DNA from: Streptomyces changanensis
GTDB lineage: Bacteria > Actinomycetota > Actinomycetes > Streptomycetales > Streptomycetaceae
Direction of reading: 5' to 3'
Assembly: GCF_024600715.1 (NCBI RefSeq)
Contig: NZ_CP102332.1
Coordinates: forward strand, 2,170,001-2,234,000
Length of the DNA stretch: 64,000 nt
The position numbers and the translations under genes were made by a program. This document shows positions 17,317-28,786 of this stretch, one piece after another. Below the pieces are notes generated by a model that did not search any database, was not told the origin of the DNA, and was given only the letters and a program-made list of their open reading frames with translations. Position 1 is the stretch's first letter; every line of letters begins with the position of its first letter.

Positions 17317-18309
17317 TCAGCGGCCGGGCCCGCCGAGGGCCCAGCTGTACGGGCCGTCGGGGGTGTCCAGCCACGCCCACTGCCGGGCGCCGCTGATCGT
17401 CACCCCGAACCGCTCGCGCCCGGGCCGCCCCTCGCGCTGCCACAGGGCGTACGCCTCGTACGGGTCGAGGCTGCCGGAGGCGAGGGTCAGCAGGAAGCGG
17501 AACAGCTCGTCGTCGAGCGCCCGCCGGGGCAGCCCGCCGGTGCGGGGTTCGGGCGCGGCCGGGGTGGCGCCGCGCAGTGGCACGAAGTACGCCGGCGTCG
17601 GCAGGAAGCGGCCCTCCGCGCGCCCGGTGTCCTCGACGCGCAGGCGGACGATGCCGGTGGACAGCGGCGCGACGACCCGTGCGCCCGGCCGGCATTGGGC
17701 GGTCCACGCGACCGGTACGGACGGCAGGGCGCAGGTGGCGACGACGACGTCGAAGGGGGCCCGCTCGGGGCAGCCGCGGGCGCCGTCGCCGGTGACGACC
17801 GCCGGGCGGTAGCCGGCCTGCCCGAGGTGGGCGGCGGCAGCGGCGGTGATGTCGCCGTCGAGGTCGACGGTGGTCACGTGCGCGTCGCCCAGGCGGTGGC
17901 ACAGGAGCGCCGCGTTGTACCCGGTGCCGGCGCCGATCTCCAGGGCCGTGTCGCCGTCCCGGGCGTCCAGGGCGTGCAGCATGTCGGCCATGAGGGACGG
18001 CTGGCTGGCGGACGAGACGACGTCGCCGTCGTGCAGCCGGGTGCCGAGGGGGCGGTCCTCGTACGCGCCGGAGAGCCAGCGCAGCCGGGCCTGCGGGTCC
18101 GGGTCGTCGTGGCGCAGCCACTCGTGGCCGCCCGTCACGCCGACGTGGTACTCGGGGACGAACAGGTGGCGCGGTACCTCCGCGAACGCCGCCCGCCAGG
18201 CCGGGTCCGGCAGCGCGCCGGCGGCGTCGAGCACCGCGACGAGCCGGCGCCGCGCCACCGCGGCCGCGTCGGCGACCGGGTCCTGCCACCGCACCCCACC
18301 TGTACCCAT
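17317..18309 (-). CDS. SAM-dependent methyltransferase (PCMT-like)
   Basis: 330 aa from the ATG whose complement is 18307-18309. The N-terminal AFAEVPRHLFVPEY and DGDVVSSASQPSLMADML match the protein-L-isoaspartate O-methyltransferase family, and motif I is TALEIGAGTGYNAALL. The C-terminal 100 residues (ending YSWALGGPGR) are the extension common in actinobacterial homologues that modify peptides or act on unknown substrates, so true isoaspartyl repair is uncertain. Convergent with the FHA gene; the 67 bases between them form only an imperfect long-loop inverted repeat. Confidence 0.82.
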   Translation of the reverse strand: MGTGGVRWQDPVADAAAVARRRLVAVLDAAGALPDPAWRAAFAEVPRHLFVPEYHVGVTGGHEWLRHDDPDPQARLRWLSGAYEDRPLGTRLHDGDVVSSASQPSLMADMLHALDARDGDTALEIGAGTGYNAALLCHRLGDAHVTTVDLDGDITAAAAAHLGQAGYRPAVVTGDGARGCPERAPFDVVVATCALPSVPVAWTAQCRPGARVVAPLSTGIVRLRVEDTGRAEGRFLPTPAYFVPLRGATPAAPEPRTGGLPRRALDDELFRFLLTLASGSLDPYEAYALWQREGRPGRERFGVTISGARQWAWLDTPDGPYSWALGGPGR

Positions 18310-18392
18310 ACATCCACTATGTCCGCTCGGACCCGCCGGCGGGACGGCCTAGGTCCGGGGTCCTCCGTCGGCGTGTCTGAGACGATGGACGG

Positions 18393-18797
18393 GTGAATGA
18401 GATTCCGCGCGGCACTCTCCAGGAGCAGACCTTCTACGAGCAGGTGGGCGGCGAGCAGACCTTCCGGCGCCTCGTCCACCGTTTCTACCAGGGTGTCGCC
18501 GAGGACCCGCTGCTGCGGCCGATGTACCCGGAGGAGGACCTCGGGCCGGCCGAGGAGCGGCTCGTGCTCTTCCTGATGCAGTACTGGGGCGGCCCCCGCA
18601 CCTACAGCGACCACCGCGGGCACCCGCGGCTGCGGATGCGGCACGCGCCGTTCGTGGTGGACAGGGCGGCGCACGACGCGTGGCTGCGGCACATGCGGGC
18701 CGCCGTGGACGAGCTGGGACTGTCCGAGGAACACGAGCGGCAGCTGTGGAACTACCTCACGTACGCCGCCGCGTCGATGGTGAACGCCCCCGACTGA
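18393..18797 (+). CDS. glbO: Truncated hemoglobin (group II, GlbO-like)
   Basis: 134 aa from GTG 18393. The compact 2-on-2 globin pattern is visible: [20 protein letters not shown] with the B10 Tyr, [19 protein letters not shown], and the proximal His in RMRHAPFVV. Members bind oxygen or peroxide at a heme. Divergent from the methyltransferase gene across an 83-base gap that must hold both promoters. Start chosen because the protein begins at the usual position for the family. Confidence 0.93.
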   Translation: MNEIPRGTLQEQTFYEQVGGEQTFRRLVHRFYQGVAEDPLLRPMYPEEDLGPAEERLVLFLMQYWGGPRTYSDHRGHPRLRMRHAPFVVDRAAHDAWLRHMRAAVDELGLSEEHERQLWNYLTYAAASMVNAPD

Positions 18798-18924
18798 CCG
18801 GCGGACCGGCCGTCCGCCCCGGCCTGCCGCCCGGCCGACCCGACCGCCCGATCGGCGTGCCGTCCGACCGGCCTGCCGTCCGACCGACCGCCCCGACCCG
18901 TGCGCGGCGGGTGTGCGGGTCGTC

Positions 18925-19611
18925 TCAAAGGGTGGTGCGCAGGGGCGTGACGCCCAGCTCGCCGAGGCCCGTCGCGGTGCGCACGGCGACGGAGCCGAAG
19001 GGGGTGCGCAGCCGCAGCCAGGGGCCGGCCGACAGCAGCGTCACCGGCACGTCGTGGGCGACGGCCCCCGCCGGGGGCAGGAAGCCCAGTGAGTGGGCGG
19101 CGTGCGCGGCGCGCAGCGGCAGCCCGGTCGTGGCGACGGTGCGCGACCATATCTCGCGCCCGATCCGGTCGCGTTCCGCGCGGGTGCGCCGCTCCTGCGG
19201 CAGTTCCTCGTCGCGCGTGCGGAACTCGGTGACGGCGGCGGCCACGGCGCCGCGCAGCCCGCCGGCGTCCGGCAGCCCGGCCACCTCGTGCCAGCCGCCG
19301 CGCGGCGGCAGCACCCCGCTCCACGGGGGTCCGGTGACCTGCGCCGGCACGATCGCCTTGCCGGTCGACTCCTCCACGCCGTCGAGGAGCTCCCCGGCGG
19401 AGACGGTCACGTCGAGCACCGCCTCGTCGCGCAGCGCCGCCGTGCGGACGGCGAGCACCTCGAAGGACGGCGGCCGTCCGAAGACGGCCAGGGCGCCGCC
19501 GTCCGCCCGGAGGCGCACGGCGGCGGCCCGGTCGTACCGGACGAGCCGGGCCAGGAAGGCGGCGACGCCCGCCGCCTGCCCGGCGTCGGCGAAGTGCAGC
19601 GGCGCCGTCAT
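18925..19611 (-). CDS. Conserved hypothetical protein
   Basis: 228 aa from ATG (complement of 19609-19611), overlapping the thioesterase stop by four bases (ATGA). I recognise no catalytic motif, signal peptide or membrane helix. The sequence is a mixed alpha/beta protein with DVTVSAGELLDGVE and PPWSGVLPPRGGWHEVAGLPD segments. Position downstream of a thioesterase and EttA on the same strand suggests one operon. Function unknown. Confidence 0.75.
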   Translation of the reverse strand: MTAPLHFADAGQAAGVAAFLARLVRYDRAAAVRLRADGGALAVFGRPPSFEVLAVRTAALRDEAVLDVTVSAGELLDGVEESTGKAIVPAQVTGPPWSGVLPPRGGWHEVAGLPDAGGLRGAVAAAVTEFRTRDEELPQERRTRAERDRIGREIWSRTVATTGLPLRAAHAAHSLGFLPPAGAVAHDVPVTLLSAGPWLRLRTPFGSVAVRTATGLGELGVTPLRTTL

Positions 19612-20042
19612 GCGGCGGCACCCTCCGAGCGCATCCCGTCGTCCACGTACTCCTGGAGGAACGACCGCTCCTCGGCGGTGATCCGCCGGGGGCGCTGCGC
19701 CTCCAGGTCGAAGGGGACGACGACCGTGGAGGCCCGGACGTACACCTGGTCCGGGTCCTTGATCTCGTACGCGATGGTCAGCGACGCGGCGCCGATCTTC
19801 GTGACCCACGACTCGACGGTCACCGGCTCGTGCCGGTGGACCAGCGGCCGTAGGTAGTCGATCTCGTGCCGGGCCACGACGGACCCGCCGGAGAACGAGG
19901 GGGAGCCGTCCCCCGGCGCGAGGCGGAACATGAAGTCGATGCGCGCCTCCTCCAGGTAGCGGAGGAAGACGACGTTGTTGACGTGCCCGAAGGCGTCCAT
20001 GTCCGACCAGCGCAGGGGACAGCTGTAGAGGTGACGAGCCAC
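19608..20042 (-). CDS. Acyl-CoA thioesterase (hotdog fold, 4HBT)
   Basis: 144 aa from GTG at the complement of 20040-20042, with GAGGAAG upstream. The hallmark of the 4-hydroxybenzoyl-CoA thioesterase-like family is clear: WSDMDAFGHVNNVVFLRYLEEAR, with the catalytic Asp in SDMDAFGH. Length is typical. Such enzymes hydrolyse acyl-CoA thioesters in the cytoplasm; substrate unknown. Co-directional with ettA, ten bases downstream of it. Confidence 0.9.
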   Translation of the reverse strand: MARHLYSCPLRWSDMDAFGHVNNVVFLRYLEEARIDFMFRLAPGDGSPSFSGGSVVARHEIDYLRPLVHRHEPVTVESWVTKIGAASLTIAYEIKDPDQVYVRASTVVVPFDLEAQRPRRITAEERSFLQEYVDDGMRSEGAAA

Positions 20043-20052
20043 GGCCGCTTCC

Positions 20053-21717
<1,665 letters not shown>

Positions 21718-22635
21718 GAGAAACCGTCCGGCAATCAGTAGGGGTCGATTCGCGGCTCCGCCGTGAGGGCAGATACACCCCATCTTGCCGTACCGCCACC
21801 CCAGGGCGAAAACGAGTACGCGCCCGCCCCCGCCCGAACCCACCCCGTCCGTCCACCGGCCCCCACCCACCTCCACGAACCCACCCCCGCCCCCGCCGTC
21901 CGGCCCCACGGGCGCGCAGCCCGCCCGAGCCGATCGGCTCGCGCTCAGCCTGGCGGCTCCGGCTCCGGCTGCGGCTGCGGCTCGGCCTGGCGACGTCAGC
22001 CCCGGCTCCGGCTCCGGCTGCGGCTTCGGCTTCGGCTTCGGCTTCGGCTTCGGGCGAGCGTGTCCACCGACGCAGGGGTCTGCGATCACCTGACGGTCCG
22101 GCCCCATGACCTTCCCGGGCCGCTGGGCGCGGGCTCCGGGCCGCCATGCCCGGACTGCGGAAGGAGGCGTGGGCCCCTGACTCCGGCCCCGGCTCCGGGC
22201 GCCGGGGCGCCGGGCAGGCGAAGCCGCCGGTACGGGCGTGCGGTCGCCTGCGCGTTCGGGCGCGGAGACCTCCGGGCCGATCGGTACGGCTTCGGGTGGT
22301 CGCGCCCGGGATCCGGGCGGCGCCTCCCGTGCCGGTACGCAGGCGGGCTCGCGGCCCCGCAGGGCGGGCCGGCCCCGGCGGCCCGGCGGGGCAACCGTAC
22401 GGAGGGCGCGGGCGACCCGCGCCGACGGACACCGGGCGGACGCCTCCCGGCGGTCGCCCGGAGGCGAGGCCCGGGGCGGCCCAGGCGCGGCCCAGGCCCG
22501 ACCCGGGTACAGCACAGGGGACAGCCCGGGCCCGGCCCGGCGATGACCCAGGTGCGGCTCGGCCCCGGCCCGGGGCGGGAGCCCGGCGGCCTCGGGGCCG
22601 AGGCGCCCGCCGGCACCCGGCGCCGGGAAAGGGTG
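21718..22635. other. Long intergenic region with simple repeats, no supportable gene
   Basis: About 920 bases upstream of ettA and downstream of the thioester-domain gene. Open frames exist on both strands but are compositionally driven, overlap each other and show no ribosome sites or recognisable motifs. Contents: a GGCTCC/GGCTGC hexamer tract ending near 22020, the (GGCTTC)5 tract at 22022-22051, and dense CCGGGCC runs after 22140. The part next to 21718 should hold the ettA promoter. Confidence 0.5.
22022..22051. repeat. Hexanucleotide tract (GGCTTC)5
   Basis: Five exact tandem GGCTTC hexamers, preceded by a diverged GGCTCC/GGCTGC tract from about 21950. Non-coding as far as can be judged. 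Confidence 0.9.
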
Positions 22636-22664
22636 CGGCCCCCGGCGCGGGGCGCCGGGGGCCG
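22636..22664 (-). terminator. Terminator of the thioester-domain protein gene
   Basis: Perfect inverted repeat with 13-bp arms (22636-22648 and 22652-22664) and a 3-base GGG loop, all G/C. It lies 21 bases beyond the stop codon of the minus-strand gene at 22685, as expected of an intrinsic terminator lacking a U-tract. Confidence 0.8.
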
Positions 22665-22684
22665 TGGTGCGGGGTGCCGCCGGG

Positions 22685-24142
22685 TCAGTGACCGGCCGCC
22701 GCGCCCTTCTTCTTGCGGAGGAAGAACACCGCGCCGCCGCCGACCAGGAGGAACGCCGCGGCGATGCCGGCGATCATCGGGGTGGCGTTGGAGGCGCCGG
22801 TCTCGGCGAGGTCACCGGTGGTGTCGCCGCCACCGGTCGTACCGGCCGTGTCGCCGCCGCCGGTCGTACCGGCCGAGGTGCCGCCGGACTGCGGGCTCGG
22901 CTGCGAGCCGGGCTCGTCGCCACCGGTGGCCGGGGGCTCGGTGTCGCTGGTGGTCTTGCAGTCCAGGACGCCCTTGAAGGTCTTCTTCTCGCCGCCGGGC
23001 AGCTCGATGGTGAAGTCGTACGCCTGGTCCTCGGTGACCGGGACGGTCACCGTCTTGGACTCGCCGGCGCCGACGGTGTGCGTGGTCTTCAGCAGCTCGA
23101 AGGTGAAGGGCTCGTCGCCCTCGTTCTTCGCGGTGACGTCGACGCCGCCCTTGGCGCAGTTCTTCTCGGCGGTGAGCGCCGGGATCGCGCCCTTCTTCGC
23201 CCAGGTGGCGGTGGCGCTCGCGGCGACCGTCGACTCGCTGGAGCCGGCGAGGATCTGCGTCTGGCTCTTGGAGAGGCTGGCGAACGCGCGGCCCACGGAG
23301 ACGGAGGTGCCCGCCTGGAGGCCGAACGAGGCGGTGCCGTCGGCGGTGCCGGCCGGGACGTCGACGTACAGCTCGGTGCCGTCGGTCACCTCGGTGACCG
23401 GCTTGCCGTCCTTGTCGGTGACCTTGACGCCGGGGGCGTCGGGGGCGGCCACGGACGCGCGCTCGGCGTTGGTGCGGACGGTGAGCGGGCCCAGCTTGCT
23501 GCCGGCCTTGCCGGAGACGGCGTTGGGCTCCAGGCTCAGGGACGCCTTCGGCTCCTGGAGCTTCTCGGCCTTCGACTGCAGCCAGTCGGCGAGCTTCTCG
23601 GCGGCCGGGTCGAGGGCCTCGACGTCCACGCCGTCCGAGTAGCGCCAGATGGCGACCTGCGTGCCCGCGGCGGCGGTCTCCTTGGTCAGGGTGCCCGCGC
23701 CGGCCTTCTGGGCCAGACCCGCGAGGTCGTCGACCTGCGGGTAGGAGTTCTTCAGGATCCAGAGGATCTTGCCGGCCTCCTCGTTGTGACCGAGGGAGGT
23801 CTGGTCCCAGGAGGTCTCGAGGTACTTGGCCTTCTGCTGGGTCGGGTTGTGGATGTCGATGCAGTACGTCTTGAGCGTGCCGCCGCCGTCGACGGCCATC
23901 TCGAAGAGGCCCGCGGGCAGCTCCTTGTCCTTGCCGCCGGCGTGGAGCACGGCGCGGTCGTGGATGGTCAGACCGTTGAGGGTGGCGGAGGCGCCGCCCT
24001 GGTGCTGGGGGTTGCCCTCGTCGGCGACGGCCACGGCCGTCCCGGCTATGGAGGCTCCCGCGATCAGACCGGAGGTCAGGACCGCGGTGGCGAGCCGGCG
24101 GCCGAGCCGCTCGCGCCCGTTCACAGAAAACGCAGCAAACAC
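22685..24142 (-). CDS. Thioester-domain, sortase-anchored surface protein
   Basis: 485 aa from GTG (complement of 24140-24142) with GAGGGGA six bases upstream. A signal peptide (about 1-40, ending AVAVADEG) is followed by a thioester (TIE/TQXA) domain: Cys94 in KTYCIDIHNP and Gln162 in GTQVAIWRYSDG are the pair that forms the internal Cys-Gln thioester. Ig-like segments follow, then a Gly/Thr linker, the sortase signal LAETG (about 445), a hydrophobic helix and an RKKK tail. LAxTG is the class E sortase motif of actinobacteria. Such proteins are displayed on the wall of aerial or vegetative hyphae and may bind surfaces covalently. Confidence 0.92.
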   Translation of the reverse strand: MFAAFSVNGRERLGRRLATAVLTSGLIAGASIAGTAVAVADEGNPQHQGGASATLNGLTIHDRAVLHAGGKDKELPAGLFEMAVDGGGTLKTYCIDIHNPTQQKAKYLETSWDQTSLGHNEEAGKILWILKNSYPQVDDLAGLAQKAGAGTLTKETAAAGTQVAIWRYSDGVDVEALDPAAEKLADWLQSKAEKLQEPKASLSLEPNAVSGKAGSKLGPLTVRTNAERASVAAPDAPGVKVTDKDGKPVTEVTDGTELYVDVPAGTADGTASFGLQAGTSVSVGRAFASLSKSQTQILAGSSESTVAASATATWAKKGAIPALTAEKNCAKGGVDVTAKNEGDEPFTFELLKTTHTVGAGESKTVTVPVTEDQAYDFTIELPGGEKKTFKGVLDCKTTSDTEPPATGGDEPGSQPSPQSGGTSAGTTGGGDTAGTTGGGDTTGDLAETGASNATPMIAGIAAAFLLVGGGAVFFLRKKKGAAAGH

Positions 24143-24426
24143 AGATTTCCCCTCTGGGCGAGACCCCTCGGTGTGGCCGCGGCGTGAGGCACGGCGCGGG
24201 ACACGTGGGAGGTGAGACTCGCCTGATGACTCAAGTGCCCCGTGAGTACCGGAATCCTAGAGAGGTGGCATCCGCGAGTCCCCCCTGAGGTCCCCCCTCA
24301 ACCATTCCGACTCTGAATCGTTATCAGAAACCACCCATCCGAGGGGTGCTTTTCAGCCGCCGTTCCCCTAAGTGCCCCTACGCTACGTCCCGTTCAGGCT
24401 GGTATGGGCAGGCTCCTGAGGCCACC

Positions 24427-24873
24427 TCAACTCCGCACCAGCCGTGGATCCTCCGCCGGGGCCGGTTCGCTCCGTCCCGCCATGGCCTGTTCAGGCCCCC
24501 GTTTCCCGCCGCGGCGGAACGCGGCCGTCCCCCGCGCGAGGTCGTGACCCACCGCGACGGCGTCGATGTCCACGAACGTCCTGCGCTGCCCCTGCCCCTC
24601 CCCGGCGCCCGCGGTCTCCTCCCGCACCCGCAACCGGCCGTGCACCACGAGGGGCTCACCGACCGTCACGGACGCGGCGAGGTTCACGCCGAGCTGCCGC
24701 CAGGCGCTCACCGTGTAGAAGCTGGTGGGGCCGTCCGCCCACGCGGACCGCTCCCGGTCCCACCGGCGGGTCGTGGCGGCGAAGCGGAACCTCGCGACCC
24801 CGCCGCCCGCGGTCTCCCGGTACTCGACGTTCGTCGCGACGTTCCCCACGACCGTCACCAGGGTGTCGTGCAT
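24427..24873 (-). CDS. ssb: Single-stranded DNA-binding protein
   Basis: 148 aa from ATG (complement of 24871-24873), preceded by an exceptionally strong AGGAGGGAGGAGG. The OB fold is recognisable: MHDTLVTVVGNVATNVEYRE, VARFRFAATTRRWDRE, TSFYTVSAWRQLGVNLAASV and GEPLVVHGRLRVRE. The C-terminus (PAEDPRLVRS) lacks the acidic DDDIPF tip, so this is a secondary SSB (SsbB/competence type) rather than the essential SsbA. The 284-base gap to the thioester protein gene carries the promoter of the latter. Confidence 0.88.
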   Translation of the reverse strand: MHDTLVTVVGNVATNVEYRETAGGGVARFRFAATTRRWDRERSAWADGPTSFYTVSAWRQLGVNLAASVTVGEPLVVHGRLRVREETAGAGEGQGQRRTFVDIDAVAVGHDLARGTAAFRRGGKRGPEQAMAGRSEPAPAEDPRLVRS

Positions 24874-25032
24874 GACGCCTCCTCCCTCCTGGGCCGCGCT
24901 CCCCCGCGCCGCCTCCCGCTCCATCCTGGCCGCCCGGCACGGATCCCGCCGCGCCCTGTGGACAAAGCCCCGCCGGATGCCCGCCGGATCCCCGCCGGGG
25001 TCGCGCCCTGGCGGGAATTGGGGAGAACTCCG

Positions 25033-26802
25033 TCACCCGCCCGTGGCGCGGCCGCCGGAGACGGTCGCGTACTGCTCGCGCACCTCCCGGTAGCGCATCA
25101 GCTCGGCGGCGATCGGGTCGAGGACCTTCGCCCGGCCGCAGGACGCGGCCGCCTCGCGGAGCCGCCGCTCCGTGTCGTTCCCGTACCGGCGCGCCGGACC
25201 GCGGGCCGCCGCCGCGCAGGCCCACTCGACGAGCGGACCGCCGACGATCCCGCCGAGCATGACCAGCACCGGCCGGGTGAGACCGGGCTCCACCAGGCCG
25301 GCGATCTGCCCGGCCAGCCACAGCGCGCCGAAGATCTGGAGCAGCGTCATCGACGCCTGGACCAGCACGGCCACCGGCCACCAGGCGGGGCGGGGCGGAC
25401 GCCCGCCGCCGCGCGTCTCGCGTTCCCGGGCGGCCAGGTCGTCCAGCACCTCGGGCAGGTCCCGAGCCCCGCGCACCGCCGCCTCCCGCACCGCCTGCGC
25501 CCAGGGCGCGGGCAGCCCGTGCGCGGCCTCCTCCGCGACGACGCGGACGGCCTGCTCGACGCGCTGACGTGCCGTCGGCTCCTCCTCCGGCGGCTCCGCC
25601 TCGCCCGGCTCGCCCGTGTGGGCGGCGGGCGTGCGCAGCCGTTCGTACCAGCGCCACAGGCGCAGCCAGGGGGTGCCGCAGGCACGTGAGGCGTTGCGCC
25701 GCCACTCGCGTTCCGCGGCCTCGCCGGCGGCGGTGGCGCCGACCGCGACGGCGAGCCGGGCGCCGAAGTCCTCCTGGGACCGCTCGCCGAGGCCCGGCCG
25801 CCCCTCGCCGACGTACACGGGGTGGAGGCGGGCGGCCGCCGCGTCGACGTCGGCGGAGAGGCGCCGTTCGGCGGCGGTGCGGGCCTGCACGAAGGCGCCG
25901 AGCATCTCGCGCAGTTCGGTGACGCCCTCGCCGGTCAGCGCGGACAGGGCGAGCACCGTGGCGCCGGGTTCCCCGTGCTCGCCGAGGGCCACGCCGTCCT
26001 CGTCGAGGAGGCGGCGCAGGTCGTCGAGGACCTGGTGGGCGGCGTCGCCGGGGAGCCGGTCGACCTGGTTGAGCACGACGAAGGTGACCTCGGCGTGCCC
26101 GGCCAGCGGCCGCAGGTACCGCTCGTGGAGGGCGGCGTCCGCGTACTTCTCGGGGTCGACGACCCAGATCACCGCGTCGACGAGGCCGAGGATCCGGTCG
26201 ACCTGGTCGCGGTGGGCGGTGAGCGCGGAGTCGTGGTCCGGCAGGTCGACGAGGACCAGGCCCTGGAGGGCCTCGTCGCCGTCGCCGCCCGCCAGGGGGC
26301 GGCGCCGCAGCCGGCCGGGGATGGCGAGCCGGTCCAGCAGGCCGGCCGCGCCCTCCGACCAGGCGCAGGCGATGGGCGCGGCGGTGGTGGGGCGCCTGAG
26401 GCCGCTCTCGGAGATCGGCACCCCGGCCAGCGCGTTGATCAGGGTCGACTTGCCGCTGCCGGTGGCACCGGCGATGGCGACGACGGTGTGGCTGGCGGAG
26501 AGTCGCCGGCGGGCGGCGGCCTCGTCGAGGACCCGGCCGGCTTCGGCGAGGTCCTCGGGGTCGAGGCGGGTGGCGGACAGGCCGAGCAGTTCGCGCAGGG
26601 CGGCGAGGCGCTCGCGCAGGGGGCCCGGGTAGCCGCCACCGACGGGCGGGTACCCGTTCGACCCGGGTGGTGCGCCGACACCCATGCCGACACCCATTCC
26701 GACGCCCATGCCGACGCCCATGCCGGGGTCCTCGTACACGGCCCGGTCACTGGCGCGCCGGGCGATCAGCCCGTCGTCCCACGTCTGGTCCACGGCGCTC
26801 AC
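25033..26802 (-). CDS. YfjP-type GTPase with C-terminal membrane helices
   Basis: 589 aa from GTG (complement of 26800-26802). G-domain: Walker A GATGSGKST (112-120), an LRRPTTAAPIA switch I, DLPDHDS for the G3 Asp, and NQVD for G4. Two hydrophobic segments near the C-terminus (VAVLVQASMTLLQIFGALWLAG and a VLVMLGGIVGGPLVEW stretch) suggest membrane attachment. It sits directly downstream of a second GTPase of similar build on the same strand. Paired dynamin-like GTPases of this type remodel membranes in Streptomyces sporulation septa; the identity with those proteins is plausible but not proven. A GMGV repeat occupies residues 27-43. Confidence 0.8.
   Translation of the reverse strand: MSAVDQTWDDGLIARRASDRAVYEDPGMGVGMGVGMGVGMGVGAPPGSNGYPPVGGGYPGPLRERLAALRELLGLSATRLDPEDLAEAGRVLDEAAARRRLSASHTVVAIAGATGSGKSTLINALAGVPISESGLRRPTTAAPIACAWSEGAAGLLDRLAIPGRLRRRPLAGGDGDEALQGLVLVDLPDHDSALTAHRDQVDRILGLVDAVIWVVDPEKYADAALHERYLRPLAGHAEVTFVVLNQVDRLPGDAAHQVLDDLRRLLDEDGVALGEHGEPGATVLALSALTGEGVTELREMLGAFVQARTAAERRLSADVDAAAARLHPVYVGEGRPGLGERSQEDFGARLAVAVGATAAGEAAEREWRRNASRACGTPWLRLWRWYERLRTPAAHTGEPGEAEPPEEEPTARQRVEQAVRVVAEEAAHGLPAPWAQAVREAAVRGARDLPEVLDDLAARERETRGGGRPPRPAWWPVAVLVQASMTLLQIFGALWLAGQIAGLVEPGLTRPVLVMLGGIVGGPLVEWACAAAARGPARRYGNDTERRLREAAASCGRAKVLDPIAAELMRYREVREQYATVSGGRATGG
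26675..26722. repeat. 12-bp tandem repeat in the GTPase 5' region
   Basis: Four 12-base units of the type CCGACRCCCATK, encoding (GMGV)4 on the minus strand. Confidence 0.9.
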
Positions 26803-26808
26803 CCGCCG

Positions 26809-28404
26809 TCACCTCTCCTTCTGCAGTAGGGACAACGCGGCGATGAGCTCGGCCTGCGGTTGCGGGGTGACGCCGAGCGCGTCCAGCGGTGCCAGGCGGC
26901 GGTCCCGCTCCTCGTGCAGGACGCGGTCGATGTAGGTGGTGATCAGGTCGTCGGCCCGGTCGCGGAGGCGGAGGGTGCCCTGGGCACCGAGGAGCTCCGC
27001 GAGCTGCTCGCCCGCGCCGCGCGCCCGGCGCCCGCCGAGGAGCGCGGCGGCGAGCAGGGCGCCGACGGTGTCGGGGTCGGGCACGGTGGGGCGGTCGGTG
27101 CGCCGCACCTCGTCCTCGGCGAGCTCCTCCAGGACGCGCCGCCAGCGGCGGACGGCCATGCCGACCCGTTCCGCGGCCTCGCGGTCGAGGCCGGCGGGGA
27201 GGGGGTCGCCGAGCGCCGCGGCGGCCGGTTCGCGCCGCCACGCCTCCCGTACCCGCTCGTCGGCTGCGGCGACGGCGCAGTGGAGGAGGGCGCCGAAGGA
27301 GCCGGTCAGGGCGTCGAGCAGCTCGGTGGCGGTGCAGTCCTTGGGGTGGGCGCGCCAGCGGGTGCGGGCGTCGCCGGCGAGGACGGCGCCGCGCGCCAGC
27401 TCGCCGCGGACCCGCTCGCCTTCGCGGGCGTACGCCGTCTCGACGGCGCCGGCCAGCCGGACGGCGGCGGCGCACTGGGCGGCGACGGCGCCGGCGAGCT
27501 CCGGCACGCGCATGCGCAGCGACGCGACGACGCCGCCGGCGGTGCGGCCGACGGTCTGCTGGCGGGCGGCCGGGTCCTGCGCCCGGTGGGCGAGCCAGGC
27601 GCGCAGGGGGGCCACGGCGGTGTCGGGCAGCAGGCCGCTGCCGCCGCCGGCGGACTCGGGGAGCTCGGGGACGGTGAAGCGGGGTACGGCGCCGAGGCCG
27701 GCGCGCACGAGGAGCGCCTCGTACTGGCGGGAGACCTCGCCGATGACCTGGTGCGGTACCCGGTCCAGGACGGTGACGAGGGTGGCGTCGTACTCCTTGG
27801 CGGTGCGGAGCAGGTGCCAGGGGACCGCGTCGGCGTAGCGGGACGCGGTCGTGACCATCACCCAGATGTCGGCGGCGCACATCAGCTCGGCGGCGAGTTC
27901 GCGGCCCTCGACGACGAGGGAGTCGATGTCGGGCGCGTCGAGCAGGGCCAGTCCGCGGGGGAGGGTGTCGGCGGTCTCCACGCGCAGGGCGGGGCCGCCG
28001 TCGTCCTCGTCGTCGTCCTCGGTACCGGCGCCCCAGACGCGGGTCAGCCGGGGCAGGACGCGCGGCCCGGAGAACCAGTGGTGGTCGTCCGGGTGGCAGA
28101 CCAGGACGGGGGTGCGGGTGGTGGGTCTGAGCACGCCGGCCTCGCTGAGGCGGCGCCCCACAAGGGAGTTGAGGAGCGTGGACTTGCCGGCTCCCGTCGA
28201 TCCGCCGATGACGGCGAGCAGCGGTGCTTCGGGCTCTCTCAACCGTGGCACCAGGTAGTCGTCGAGCTGCGCGAGCAGCTCGGTCCTCGTCTGCCGGGCC
28301 CGGGGAGCTCCTGGGATCGGCAGCGGGAGACGCACGGCGGCGACACTGTCGCGCAGAGCGGAGAGTGCGTCGAGGAGCTGAGGCCGTACATCCAAGGTCA
28401 CCAC
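26809..28404 (-). CDS. Dynamin-like GTPase (first of the pair)
   Basis: 531 aa taking GTG at the complement of 28402-28404 ([19 protein letters not shown]); the adjacent GTG is equally possible and neither has a clear ribosome site. Walker A is GSTGAGKST at about 67-75, followed by [18 protein letters not shown] (G3) and VLDRVPH in place of a standard G4. The rest is helical with no strong membrane segment. It is encoded just upstream of, and probably co-transcribed with, the second GTPase, with a 6-base gap. Heteromeric membrane-binding action with its neighbour is the natural hypothesis. Confidence 0.82.
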   Translation of the reverse strand: MVTLDVRPQLLDALSALRDSVAAVRLPLPIPGAPRARQTRTELLAQLDDYLVPRLREPEAPLLAVIGGSTGAGKSTLLNSLVGRRLSEAGVLRPTTRTPVLVCHPDDHHWFSGPRVLPRLTRVWGAGTEDDDEDDGGPALRVETADTLPRGLALLDAPDIDSLVVEGRELAAELMCAADIWVMVTTASRYADAVPWHLLRTAKEYDATLVTVLDRVPHQVIGEVSRQYEALLVRAGLGAVPRFTVPELPESAGGGSGLLPDTAVAPLRAWLAHRAQDPAARQQTVGRTAGGVVASLRMRVPELAGAVAAQCAAAVRLAGAVETAYAREGERVRGELARGAVLAGDARTRWRAHPKDCTATELLDALTGSFGALLHCAVAAADERVREAWRREPAAAALGDPLPAGLDREAAERVGMAVRRWRRVLEELAEDEVRRTDRPTVPDPDTVGALLAAALLGGRRARGAGEQLAELLGAQGTLRLRDRADDLITTYIDRVLHEERDRRLAPLDALGVTPQPQAELIAALSLLQKER

Positions 28405-28713
28405 ATGTGAAGAATGCCCAATTTCAGCATCTTTTTGAAGCGTATGCCCCTCCCTGCGCGCCGATCGGACAGAAGGGACAGAGGGGATGAGTGGGACGCA
28501 GGCATAACGAGTGCACAACACCCGGGGCGCGGGGCGCGAAAAGCGCTGCGGGAATCGCACCTGCCTGCGATTATCAGGGTCGCTTCACTGAACCTCCACA
28601 TCGTGCCACGCAGGTGAAGCGACCGGGCCAAGGTGATCGGAGCCCTATCCTTGACCCCGGCAAGGTCACGGACCACCCACCCACGGGCTCCAACGGCCAC
28701 CAGGCCACCACCG
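28405..28713. other. Intergenic region between GTPase pair and tRNA-Arg
   Basis: About 310 bases with no gene. It includes an 11-bp perfect inverted repeat (28578-28588 and 28614-28624, 25-base loop). The tRNA promoter must lie in the last 80 or so bases (TATCCT near 28643 is a candidate -10), and the GTPase promoter on the opposite strand next to 28405. Confidence 0.5.
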
Positions 28714-28786
28714 GCCCCCGTAGCTCAGTGGATAGAGCAGGTGCCTTCTAAGCACTTGGCCGCAGGTTCGAGTCCTGCCGGGGGCG
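28714..28786 (+). tRNA. tRNA-Arg (UCU)
   Basis: A full cloverleaf can be folded: acceptor GCCCCCG/CGGGGGC, D-arm GCTC/GAGC, anticodon stem GGTGC/GCACT with loop CTTCTAA (anticodon TCT), T-arm GCAGG-TTCGAGT-CCTGC. CCA is not encoded, as usual in Streptomyces. The 3' part from 28741 belongs to the integrated element's attachment repeat and restores the gene after insertion. Confidence 0.97.

Noticed and set aside
22146..22691. Overlapping open frames in the gap upstream of ettA
   Set aside because: Low-complexity Arg/Pro/Gly products on both strands without ribosome sites; they run through the terminator hairpin at 22636.
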